NCBI GenBank assembly: GCA_910579755.1 | Contig: CAJTVB010000002.1 | Location: 124,001 to 188,000 of the forward strand | Reading direction: 5' to 3' | DNA from: an uncultured Acetatifactor sp. | GTDB taxonomy: Bacteria > Bacillota > Clostridia > Lachnospirales > Lachnospiraceae | DNA: 64,000 nt | In this document: one piece after another, positions 23,739-32,292 of the stretch | Layout of the letters: each line of letters starts with the position of its first letter | Numbering within the stretch: the first letter of the stretch is position 1 | Made by a program: the position numbers and the translations under genes | The notes under the pieces: model-generated | The model's database searches: none | Seen by the model: only the letters and a program-made list of their open reading frames with translations | Told to the model about the DNA's origin: nothing

Positions 23739-26459
23739 ATGTTTTCAGAGGAATATTATCAGGAGATTCGGGCAGGCTTCGAGAGCCGGATGGCTTTGCT
23801 GAAGAGGCAGAATGTGAACCTGGAAAAGATGGAGGCCGTGTTTCGGCAGTGTTCCCGGGAGGAAGCGCAGGCGCTGACCTTTCTCTATGGCGCCATGCCC
23901 ATCAGCGATCTGCTGGATTATCCGGCAGAGCTCTTTTGGGGATATGCCAGGCACGGAGTATTTCTTTGGAAGCAGGGTCCCTTTGCAGGCCGTGTGCCGG
24001 AGAAGCTGTTTGCCAATTATGTGCTGTGCTGCCGGGTTAACAATGAGGATTTGGAGGACGTCAGGAGCTTTTTCTATGAAAAGCTGATGGACTGCGGCAG
24101 GCTTAAGGACTTCTGCAGACAGGAGACTTGTGGAGACGGAAAAAGCAATATGTATGAAGCTGTGAAGGAGGTCAACTACTGGTGCGCAGGTGAGGCCTCT
24201 TATTCTGCTACGGATGACAGGACACAGAATCCCCGAACCGTGCTGAAAGCGGCCATAGGGCGCTGTGGGGAGGAGTCTGTTTTCACGGTGACGGCTCTGC
24301 GAAGCATAGGGATTCCCGCGCGTCAGGTGTATGTGCCCTTATGGAGCCACTGTGACGATAACCATGCCTGGGTGGAAGCCTGGTGCGACGGGGAATGGCA
24401 TTTCCTGGGGGCCTGTGAGCCCGAGGAACGCCTGGACCGGGGATGGTTTACCGGTGCGGCTTCCCGGGCCATGCTGGTTCATTCCCGGTGGTTTGGGGCC
24501 GACAGTCTGCAAAAAGAGGATATCACAGCGGGACAAAACGGAATGGCCAGAATGCTGAATCATTTGCAATCATATGCCCGGACCAGAGAGCTTTTGGTGA
24601 GGACGGTGGATGAGACGGGAGCGCCTGTTCCCGGGGCAAGACTGGAGTTTCAGATACTCAATCAGGGACGTCTGCGTCCCATTGCGGCGCTGAGGACGGG
24701 AACGGGCGCAGGTGATTGCGGCACGGCGGGCTTTCTTACAGGCTGTGGGGATCTTTGGGTCAGCGCCTTTGCCGGAGGGCTCTATGGAGAAATGCTGGTG
24801 TCCCTGACCGGCAGACAGGCCGATGCGAAGGAATGTGTTCTTGTGCTGAAGCAGGAACCGGAGTGCCGGGAGGAGTGGGAAGAGCTGGATTTTCATGCGC
24901 CGGACGGCGGGGCGGTCCCGGAGGAGGCGTTGACAAGGGAAGAACGGTTCCGGCAGGCCCACAGGTTGAAGGAGACGAAAAAGCACCGCACACAAAAGCA
25001 GGATTGCTTTTTGGATGAAAAGGAGCTTCACAGATTTCTGGAAGGCTTTGCCCGGGAGGACAGGCAGGCTCTGGAGGCAATTCTGCGAAAATCCAGGGGA
25101 AACGCGGGAGAGCTTATGGAGTTTCTGAGCCGGGAGCCGCAGGAGTGCGGCGTCTGGAAAAGGAAGCTTTTGGAAACTCTCCGGGAAAAGGATCTTTGGG
25201 ATATTCGCAGGGAGGTGTTGACAGACTGTTGGGAAAATGCCCGTGTCTATGAGGGGAGTCTGCCGGAGGACATTTTTTTTCATTATGTGGTATGTCCCCG
25301 GGTAGAGAATGAGATGCTTCGGCCCTGCAGGAGATGGCTGCTTGAAAAGGTGGAGACCTGGCGGCAGGAACAGATCCGCCGGGATCCCGGCCTTGTCTGG
25401 GAGCTGGCGGAAAGCCGGATTTGTTCATTTCCGGAGCAGGAGTATGAGGGGCTGATTACCTCTCCTGCAGCGTGTCTGCAGGGAGGAATAGGCAGCCGGA
25501 TATCAAAAAAAATATTCTGCGTTACCCTCTGCCGCAGTCTGGGAATCCCTGCCAGGCTGAACCCTCTGGACGGATGGCCGCAGTATTGGCGGGAAGGAAG
25601 GTGGATCTGTGCCGGAGAAGCTTGTGAGAACGGGGAGAAGGAACAGATCGGAAAAGAGGGGCAGGTTTCCGGAAAGCCGGATGGCGGACGACGGCGGGAA
25701 GCCCGCTTGATATTTCGCTGGGGGCGGGGGCTGAGTTATGGCGATACGGATTTTTATTCCCTGGATCGGTTTGAAGGGGGGAGCTTTCGGCATTTGAATC
25801 CGGAGGGCTGTTGGAAGGAGCAGGAGACGGAGGAAAACGAGACTGCTTTGACTTTGCGGCCCGGAATTTACCGGATCATAACCACAGTACGAAAAAAGAA
25901 CGGAGATCAGCTGGCCAGAATGCTGACATTTCGTCTCGGGGAGGGACAGCGCAAGGAGGTTGAGCTGTCTCTTCGGGAGACTTCGCCGGAGGATCTGCTG
26001 ATTCATGAGAGAGCGGAGGAAACCGCGTTTCGGACACTGGAGGGAGAGCGGGTGCTGCTGTCGGAGCTGGCGGCAGGAACGGCGCTGTTGTTATGGCTGG
26101 AGGCAGGCCGGGAGCCCACGGAGCATATTTTAAATGAATTGTATGAGCTGAGGGAGCGTTTTAGGGCGTTGACGAGGCCGTTATACATGGTGGTAAAAAA
26201 TGCGGAGGATTTGCAAAGCAGTACCCTGTTGCGGACGCGGAAGGCGCTTCCCGATATACGCATCCTCCTGGAAGAATCGGAAGAAAAAGCGGGGAGGCTG
26301 GCGGAAAGCGTGGGACAGAAGGCAGGGAGGCTTCCGCTGGCATTGGTTTTGCGAGAAGGCAGGGAGTGTGTCTACAGCGCCGCGGGCTACAGAACGGGGC
26401 AGGGAGAGCTTTTGTGGAGAGTCTTGAGCTTGTCCGCAGAAGGCACCGGGCAGGATTGA
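23739..26459 (+). CDS. Duplicated transglutaminase-like protein with thioredoxin-like C terminus
   Basis: Cytoplasmic protein of 906 residues, no signal peptide. Unit 1 has a helical region (PEKLFANYVLCCRVNNEDL), a transglutaminase core with Cys in GRCGEES (~175) and His in NHAWVEAW (~209), then a beta-sandwich-like stretch (~285-375). Unit 2 repeats this: PEDIFFHYVVCPRVENEML, then SRISKKIFCVTLCRSLGIPAR (~583). There the catalytic Cys position appears to be lost. The last ~140 residues (LLLWLEAGREPTEHIL, then a QKAGRLPLALVL region) resemble a thioredoxin fold without a CxxC. Function unknown; position after GH172 hints at sugar or peptide processing. Confidence 0.75.
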   Translation: MFSEEYYQEIRAGFESRMALLKRQNVNLEKMEAVFRQCSREEAQALTFLYGAMPISDLLDYPAELFWGYARHGVFLWKQGPFAGRVPEKLFANYVLCCRVNNEDLEDVRSFFYEKLMDCGRLKDFCRQETCGDGKSNMYEAVKEVNYWCAGEASYSATDDRTQNPRTVLKAAIGRCGEESVFTVTALRSIGIPARQVYVPLWSHCDDNHAWVEAWCDGEWHFLGACEPEERLDRGWFTGAASRAMLVHSRWFGADSLQKEDITAGQNGMARMLNHLQSYARTRELLVRTVDETGAPVPGARLEFQILNQGRLRPIAALRTGTGAGDCGTAGFLTGCGDLWVSAFAGGLYGEMLVSLTGRQADAKECVLVLKQEPECREEWEELDFHAPDGGAVPEEALTREERFRQAHRLKETKKHRTQKQDCFLDEKELHRFLEGFAREDRQALEAILRKSRGNAGELMEFLSREPQECGVWKRKLLETLREKDLWDIRREVLTDCWENARVYEGSLPEDIFFHYVVCPRVENEMLRPCRRWLLEKVETWRQEQIRRDPGLVWELAESRICSFPEQEYEGLITSPAACLQGGIGSRISKKIFCVTLCRSLGIPARLNPLDGWPQYWREGRWICAGEACENGEKEQIGKEGQVSGKPDGGRRREARLIFRWGRGLSYGDTDFYSLDRFEGGSFRHLNPEGCWKEQETEENETALTLRPGIYRIITTVRKKNGDQLARMLTFRLGEGQRKEVELSLRETSPEDLLIHERAEETAFRTLEGERVLLSELAAGTALLLWLEAGREPTEHILNELYELRERFRALTRPLYMVVKNAEDLQSSTLLRTRKALPDIRILLEESEEKAGRLAESVGQKAGRLPLALVLREGRECVYSAAGYRTGQGELLWRVLSLSAEGTGQD

Positions 26460-26554
26460 GACGAACAGAACCGAATACAGTTTGAGCAGGGGTGGACAGA
26501 AGGCGGTCTTTGGATTTATAATGGACATATTACATAAGGAAAGGAAAACTTCAG

Positions 26555-28153
26555 ATGAAACCTTCTGTTTTGAAAAATAAGGCCTTTTTGTACCTGACGG
26601 AATTTTTTGCGGGTATGTCCGTGATGGCTGTGGAGCTGGGAGCCAGCAGACTGCTGGCGCCTTATTTCAGTTCTTCTCAGATTGTGTGGACGATTATCAT
26701 CGGAACCATTATGATTGCCATGGCCCTGGGCAATGTATACGGCGGAAGAAGTGCGGATAAAAATCCTGACCCGGACAGGCTTTACGGCCGGATTCTGATA
26801 GCGGCAGTGTGGATCGCCGCCATTCCGGTGCTGGGAAAATACATTATATTGGGGATTTCCGCGGTGGTGATTTTTGCGGTAAATACCAATTTCCTGATCT
26901 GGGCGGCATTTGCGGCCTGTATGATTATATTTGTATTTCCACTGTTTTTGCTGGGAACGGTGACGCCTTCCCTGGCCAAATATTCCGTGGACAGCCTGGA
27001 TGACAGCGGCAGGATTGTGGGAACTCTGGGAGCATTTAATACGATCGGGAGCATTATCGGCACCTTTGTGCCCACCTTTATTTCCATTCCCGCGGTGGGA
27101 ACATCCATTACTTTTCTGATTTTCTCCGGTATTCTGCTGGCCCTGGGGCTGACATATTTTATCAGTAAAAAGGCGGGAGCGGTAAAGAGTGCCGCCGCCG
27201 GACTTCTGTTTTTACTGTGCTGTATTTTCGGCCGGTCTGACAGCTTTGCCTTTTGGGAGGCGGATTTGGCCTATGAGGGAGAGTCCGTATACAATTACCT
27301 TCAGGTAAAGGAAAGTGACAGCAGAGTGGTGCTTTCTACCAATGTTTTGTTTGGAGTGCAGTCGGTGCTGATGAAAGACCAGGTGCTTACCGGCATGTAT
27401 TATGACTATGCCATGGCGGCTCCGCTGATGACTGGAAAGGAAAATCCGGCGGACTGCCGGGTGCTGATTCTGGGGATGGGCACAGGAACCTATGCCACCC
27501 AGTGCAGGCGGTATTTTGGGGAGATGGATATGGAGGGCGTGGAGATCGACGAAAAGATCACGGCCCTTGCCAGAGAATATTTTGCCCTTCCGGAGAGTGT
27601 AAAGGTGACCACCTATGACGGCAGGGCGTTCCTGAATGTGATCGATGAAAAGTATGATGTGATTATGGTGGATGCCTATCAGGATATCACTATCCCCTTT
27701 CAGATGTCCTCGGTGGAATTTTTTACCCTGGTAAAGGAGCATCTGGAGCAGGACGGTGTAATGGTAGTCAATATGAATATGCGGGGCGAAAGCGAGGGAA
27801 ACATCAACCAGTATCTGGCGGATACCATTTCTCAGGTTTTTGGTCAGGTGTACACAGTGGATGTGTCCGGATCCACCAACCGGGAGCTGTTTGCCTCCGA
27901 CAGCCCGGGGCTGTCGGAAAAGCTGGAGTCGGGCAGTGCGCGGCTTTCGGATGAGAGGCTGGTGCGTTTGATGGACAGGGTGAAACAGAATCTGGTTCCC
28001 TATGAGGCGGGAGGCCATATTATGACTGATGACAGGGCGCCTGTGGAATTGCTTGGCATGCGGGTCATCGATGAGCTGATTCGGGATGAGGTGGTATATT
28101 ATAAGATGATCTATCAGGAAGAGGGGATACCGGGATTGCTTAGAAGCTTTTGA
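26555..28153 (+). CDS. Membrane-anchored spermidine synthase-like protein
   Basis: Fusion of about 532 residues. The N-terminal half (about 10-225) has seven to eight membrane helices (LTEFFAGMSVMAVELGASRL, GSIIGTFVPTF). The C-terminal half is a Rossmann-fold aminopropyltransferase/methyltransferase-like domain with VLILGMGTGTYA, GVEIDEKITALA, TYDGRAFL and IMVDAY. This layout matches 'fused MFS/spermidine synthase' proteins; whether they make polyamines is not established. The gene is convergent with the GH51 gene (14 bp gap). Confidence 0.85.
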   Translation: MKPSVLKNKAFLYLTEFFAGMSVMAVELGASRLLAPYFSSSQIVWTIIIGTIMIAMALGNVYGGRSADKNPDPDRLYGRILIAAVWIAAIPVLGKYIILGISAVVIFAVNTNFLIWAAFAACMIIFVFPLFLLGTVTPSLAKYSVDSLDDSGRIVGTLGAFNTIGSIIGTFVPTFISIPAVGTSITFLIFSGILLALGLTYFISKKAGAVKSAAAGLLFLLCCIFGRSDSFAFWEADLAYEGESVYNYLQVKESDSRVVLSTNVLFGVQSVLMKDQVLTGMYYDYAMAAPLMTGKENPADCRVLILGMGTGTYATQCRRYFGEMDMEGVEIDEKITALAREYFALPESVKVTTYDGRAFLNVIDEKYDVIMVDAYQDITIPFQMSSVEFFTLVKEHLEQDGVMVVNMNMRGESEGNINQYLADTISQVFGQVYTVDVSGSTNRELFASDSPGLSEKLESGSARLSDERLVRLMDRVKQNLVPYEAGGHIMTDDRAPVELLGMRVIDELIRDEVVYYKMIYQEEGIPGLLRSF

Positions 28154-28167
28154 CAAAGAGAGCCGGA

Positions 28168-30099
28168 TCATAGATCCAGCTCTAAAACGTTGACGCTGTA
28201 TGGTTCACAAGTCAGAAGCAGAGAGCCGTCCCGGGGGAGAGGCTCGGAGACCCTGGGAGATACATTCTCCGGTGTTTCATGGGAATTGACCGCTTCCAGC
28301 CCTGCGGCAATTTCATGGAAGGTACAGTGTGAAATCGGCTGATCAGGGCATAAACGAACCTCTTTGGGGGTATCTGCCAGGTTCACCAGCTTTACATAGA
28401 GCCGGAGGCCGTTTTCGGACAGGGTGGAAGAGACCTGCAGAGATTTTCCGGCGATTTTTGCCAGACCGGACAAAGTTTCTCCATCTTCACTGATCCGGGT
28501 TTCCACCAGGACGTCGCCCACATGGTTGGCAAACAGCTTCTGGACATAGTAGCTGGGAGTGCCGTAGGCGCTGTGATTGTCAAACCAGATCAGATCAGGC
28601 TGCCACTGCTGGTGTCCGGTTCTGCCGAAAAGCGGGGCATAGCAGGACATAACCACATGGTCTGCGTTGTGCTCCAGTCCTGTGAGGAAGGCGGCTTCAC
28701 ACAGTGCCGCTTCCCAATTGCACACTCTTTCGCCGGTGTTCTCATGGGTATGGGCGGCATATTCTCCCGCGAAAACCTTGGGCAGAGATCTGTCATAGCT
28801 GTCATACCGGTGAATATTTTCCAGAAACCACCGGGGAGATTTGTAGAAGTGCTCGTCTACGGCGTAAGCCTTGTCTTTATTGGCATTCATCCATCGGTAA
28901 GCCAGATCGAATTCCTCTCCTTCGGCAGTCCATCCGGCACTGGTGATCAGCCGGATTTCGGGGTGTTTTTCGGAAAGCACCTTTTGGAAGGCCTCGTATC
29001 GCTCAAAATATACCTCACCCCACTGCTCGTTGCCGATGCCGATATATTTCAGGCGGAAGGGCTCGGGATGCCCCATGGCGGCGCGCCTGCCGCCCCAAGT
29101 ACTGTCGGCGGGGCCGTTGGCAAACTCTATAAGATCCAAAGCGTCCTGAATCCATTTGTCCAGGGCATTCATATCCGCCAAAAGTCCTTCATGCCATTGG
29201 CAGGTCATTCCGGCATTTATGACGGGAACGGGACTTGCGCCGATATCCTCGCAGAACTGGAAGTATTCATAGAAGCCCAGGCCGTAGGACTGAAAATAGT
29301 CCAAAGAGACCTGACCGTTGATCTGATATTCCTCCATCTGCCAGCGGTTCCAGTTGGTGGGACGCTGGGTCAGATCTCCTATGGTGTCCTTCCAGCAGTA
29401 CATGTTTTCAAAGCTCCGCCCTTCCACAATGCAGCCTCCCGGGAAGCGCATGAATTTGGGAGAAAGGGCTTGCAGCATCTGTGCCAGATCCCTGCGCATT
29501 CCGTTCTTTCTGCCAAGAAAGGTATCCTGGGGAAAGAGGGACAGCAGATCCAGATCTACGGCACCTGGAGTTTCAAGAAGGATCTCGGGGAATACCTGAT
29601 TGCAGCAGCCGTCAGCAGTGAAAGTCAGGCGGTATTTCGTCCAGCCTCTGCCGGTTCTGACCAGAGAAAAGGTTTTTTGCCCGAAGCAGGTGCCGCGGCT
29701 GTCGGCAAGCCGTACAGTCAGCTTCATGGGAGAAGCATTTCTGGCATAGCAGGAAAACAGGAAGACCTCTCCCTCCCGGACCGCCAGCCCTTCACCGCAG
29801 AAGCCCAGGTTTCGGATTCCGTCCCCGGCTTCTCCGGAAAGGCGCCCGTAATGGGAATGAGCCTGACTTAAGGGGAAACGTTTAGATACCGAGAGGTTTC
29901 CGTTTCCAATGGTTTCCCAGCACATTTTGCTTTTGTCGGTTTCTCCGTCCCGGTCATAGTATTCGAAGGAACGGTTGGCGATCAGCTCCCCGTAGAGTCC
30001 GCCGTCGCCGGCATAATTAATATCCTCGAAGAAAATTCCATAAAGCAGGGGGCTGACGTCTCGAAGCTTATGGCAAGTGTTGATGGTGATGTCTGTCAT
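28168..30099 (-). CDS. alpha-L-arabinofuranosidase (GH51)
   Basis: Removes terminal L-arabinofuranose from arabinan or arabinoxylan fragments. It has 643 residues, in the range of GH51 enzymes with the extra N-terminal carbohydrate-binding-like part. N-terminal ISPLLYGIFFEDINYAGDGG-type segment (here VSPLLYGIFFEDINYAGDGG), RFPGGCIVEG, acid/base Glu in IGIGNEQWG and nucleophile Glu in VFAGEYAAH are all present. The C terminus is the arabinofuranosidase beta domain. No signal peptide, so it acts on imported oligosaccharides. Divergent from the AraC-type regulator, which may control it. Confidence 0.94.
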   Translation of the reverse strand: MTDITINTCHKLRDVSPLLYGIFFEDINYAGDGGLYGELIANRSFEYYDRDGETDKSKMCWETIGNGNLSVSKRFPLSQAHSHYGRLSGEAGDGIRNLGFCGEGLAVREGEVFLFSCYARNASPMKLTVRLADSRGTCFGQKTFSLVRTGRGWTKYRLTFTADGCCNQVFPEILLETPGAVDLDLLSLFPQDTFLGRKNGMRRDLAQMLQALSPKFMRFPGGCIVEGRSFENMYCWKDTIGDLTQRPTNWNRWQMEEYQINGQVSLDYFQSYGLGFYEYFQFCEDIGASPVPVINAGMTCQWHEGLLADMNALDKWIQDALDLIEFANGPADSTWGGRRAAMGHPEPFRLKYIGIGNEQWGEVYFERYEAFQKVLSEKHPEIRLITSAGWTAEGEEFDLAYRWMNANKDKAYAVDEHFYKSPRWFLENIHRYDSYDRSLPKVFAGEYAAHTHENTGERVCNWEAALCEAAFLTGLEHNADHVVMSCYAPLFGRTGHQQWQPDLIWFDNHSAYGTPSYYVQKLFANHVGDVLVETRISEDGETLSGLAKIAGKSLQVSSTLSENGLRLYVKLVNLADTPKEVRLCPDQPISHCTFHEIAAGLEAVNSHETPENVSPRVSEPLPRDGSLLLTCEPYSVNVLELDL

Positions 30100-30328
30100 G
30101 GGTTAGTGTTCCTTTCATGTAGTCAGGATTGCGGCGGGTCAGCCATTGGGCCGTTTCCTGCCTTGAATAAGGTCATTATATCATTTTTGGGGGGATGAAA
30201 GAAGAGTTTTTTTGTATATGTGGACACCCGGGGCGGAGGCCCACAGGCAAAAATGTATTTCAGAAGCCAAGCGGGTATGTAAAGATAACGGAACAAAATG
30301 AAGACTGTAAAAGATGCGGAGATGGCTT

Positions 30329-31354
30329 ATGACAGAGGAACTGTTGCGGGAATTGAAAAAGATCACGCCGGAGGAGGAACGTATCCTGTCGGGGCGAAAG
30401 GAGATTGAAAAGAACCTCTATATGTCGGGAGAGGGAGACATGGTGGATGCGGGAAAGCTTCTTGACGCGGGGAAGCTGATTCAGGTGCGTCCTCACACCC
30501 GTTTTGTGCACTTCCCCAGGCATACCCACAATTATATCGAGGTGATCTACATGTGCTCCGGATGCACCCGCCATGTGATCAACGGTGAGAATGTGACTTT
30601 GGAGCAGGGGGAATTGCTGTTTTTAAGTCAGAGCGCCGTTCAGGAAATTTATCCTGCAGGAGAAGATGATATTGCCGTAAATTTTATCATCCTGCCGGAA
30701 TTTTTTGAATATGGATTGAATATGATGGAGCCGGAGGAAAATCTGCTTCGAAGCTTTATTATTGACTGCCTGCGGGGAAAGAATGAATCTGCGGGATACT
30801 TGCATTTCCGGGTGACGGATGTGCTGCCGGTTCAGAATCTGGTGGAAAACCTGATCTGGACCATCTGGCACAGGCAGCCTAACAAGCGGCGTACCAATCA
30901 GATTACAATGGGATTGCTTTTTTTGCAGCTGATGAACTGTATGGACAAGGTTGAGACCGTGGAGGGAGCGGGCCAGCAGAAGCTGATGATCACTGTTCTC
31001 AGTTATATTGAGACCCACTATCGGGACGGGGAGCTGAACGAGCTTGCCGGCAAGCTGCACTATGATGTATACTGGCTCTCCCGGGAGATCCGGCGGCGGA
31101 CGGGGAAAACCTATACGGAGCTGGTACAGGCCCGGCGGCTGAATCAGGCGGCATATCTGCTGACCTCCACCGCCATGCCCGTGCTTCAGGTAGCGCAGGA
31201 GGTAGGATATGACAATATCAGCTATTTTCACAGGATTTTTTATAAAAAATATGGCACAACGCCAAGAAAATTCCGCATGGGAGAAAAAATAGACAATTCG
31301 TCAGGTTTGTGCTATACTCAAGTAAAAACAAACCTTGATGCGGAGGGAGAGTAA
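30329..31354 (+). CDS. AraC family transcriptional regulator
   Basis: Regulator of about 341 residues. The N-terminal cupin-like sensor domain shows HFPRHTHNYIEVIYMCSG and LEQGELLFLSQSAVQEI. The C-terminal AraC domain has two helix-turn-helix motifs: LNELAGKLHYDVYWLSREIRR and LQVAQEVGYDNISYFHRIFYKKYGTTPRKFR. ATG 30329 was chosen for the GCGGAG ribosome site. It forms an operon with the PocR-domain gene and sits between GH51 (divergent) and the rhamnose genes, so it probably senses a plant sugar such as rhamnose or arabinose. Confidence 0.93.
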   Translation: MTEELLRELKKITPEEERILSGRKEIEKNLYMSGEGDMVDAGKLLDAGKLIQVRPHTRFVHFPRHTHNYIEVIYMCSGCTRHVINGENVTLEQGELLFLSQSAVQEIYPAGEDDIAVNFIILPEFFEYGLNMMEPEENLLRSFIIDCLRGKNESAGYLHFRVTDVLPVQNLVENLIWTIWHRQPNKRRTNQITMGLLFLQLMNCMDKVETVEGAGQQKLMITVLSYIETHYRDGELNELAGKLHYDVYWLSREIRRRTGKTYTELVQARRLNQAAYLLTSTAMPVLQVAQEVGYDNISYFHRIFYKKYGTTPRKFRMGEKIDNSSGLCYTQVKTNLDAEGE

Positions 31355-31355
31355 G

Positions 31356-32126
31356 ATGGAGATCAGAGAATTTGCAGATATGCATAAACTGGAAAAAATT
31401 CTTTCAAATTGGGCATTGGCTACAGGGCTTGCCGTGACGGTTAAGGGAACGGATGGAAGGGATATATCCCGAAGCTATAACGCCACTGATTTTTGCACCA
31501 AGCTGACCAGGGGAAGCAGCGAGGGAAGCGTCAGGTGTGAGAGATGCGACAGAGAGGAAAAAGGCGTATACCGGTGTCATGCCGGACTGACGGATTTCAA
31601 TATTCCGCTGGAGGCAGACGGGATCCGGGTAGGGGCCGCAGTGGGAGGCCAGGTGCTTTCCGCACAGCCGGAGGAAGGGAGATTCCGGCATCTGGCGGAG
31701 GATCTTGGTGTGGATGAGGACAAATACATAGATGCGCTCAGAAAGGTGAATGTGCGCTCTGAGGAAAGCATTAAAGCCGCCGTGGAGCTGCTGGGAGAGA
31801 CACTGAATACTTTCTTAAGCGTGCAGTATGAGAGGAGCCAGAACGGCGGATCACTGCAGAAGCTGGCAGACGGGGCGGAAAAAACCCACCAGCTGGTAGA
31901 GCAGATTACAGAAAAAACAGAGGCCTTGAAGGCTTTGCAGAATAAGCAGAAGATTTTGGCCCTGAACGCCAGCATCGAGGCAGCCAGAGCCGGAGAAAAG
32001 GGTGCAGGCTTTTCCGTGGTGGCCAAGGAGGTTGGGAAGCTTTCCGAACAGAGTACCGTTGTCAATAAGGAGATCGAGAACCTTGTGGTGAGCATTTCCG
32101 AGGCGGTGGAGGCCATGAAGCGGTAA
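31356..32126 (+). CDS. PocR-domain sensor with truncated chemoreceptor signalling tip
   Basis: Soluble protein of 256 residues. Residues ~5-160 are a PocR ligand-binding domain (LEKILSNWALATGLAVTVKG) with a Cys cluster (C..C..C..C in SVRCERCDREEKGVYRCH), which may bind metal. The C-terminal ~80 residues (QKILALNASIEAARAGEKGA, then VAKEVGKLSEQS) are the tip of an MCP signalling domain, cut short and without membrane segments. The stop of araC and the start of this gene are one base apart. PocR domains sense propanediol-like ligands, which fits rhamnose breakdown next door. It ends at a terminator. Confidence 0.82.
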   Translation: MEIREFADMHKLEKILSNWALATGLAVTVKGTDGRDISRSYNATDFCTKLTRGSSEGSVRCERCDREEKGVYRCHAGLTDFNIPLEADGIRVGAAVGGQVLSAQPEEGRFRHLAEDLGVDEDKYIDALRKVNVRSEESIKAAVELLGETLNTFLSVQYERSQNGGSLQKLADGAEKTHQLVEQITEKTEALKALQNKQKILALNASIEAARAGEKGAGFSVVAKEVGKLSEQSTVVNKEIENLVVSISEAVEAMKR

Positions 32127-32149
32127 CGCAGCAGATCTGCGGTGCAAAT

Positions 32150-32183
32150 AAAGACACTTTTTACACAAAAGGTGTCTTTTTTT
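32150..32183 (+). terminator. Terminator after the PocR-domain gene
   Basis: AAAGACAC (32150-32157) pairs perfectly with GTGTCTTT (32172-32179), followed by TTTT. It separates the regulator pair from the rhaBAD transcript. Confidence 0.85.
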
Positions 32184-32207
32184 GTGCCCTTTTTTGTGTT
32201 AAGCTCA

Positions 32208-32247
32208 AGTCAAGGTTCCATGGATGCAAGCATCCGGGACTTTGACT
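32208..32247 (+). promoter_or_regulatory. Nested dyad upstream of rhaB (candidate operator)
   Basis: The perfect GGATGC-AA-GCATCC palindrome (32222-32235) lies within an imperfect inverted repeat AGTCAAGGTTCC/GGGACTTTGACT (10 of 12 matching; 32208-32219 and 32236-32247). It lies 45 bp before the rhaB start and after a terminator, a likely site for the AraC regulator or another sugar regulator. Confidence 0.5.
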
Positions 32248-32292
32248 CATTGCTTGCAGGAATCAAGGTGATCGGGGAAGGAGATGATAGGA

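Noticed and set aside
28522..29871. Long plus-strand open frame
   Set aside because: Antisense shadow of the GH51 gene, whose catalytic motifs are intact.
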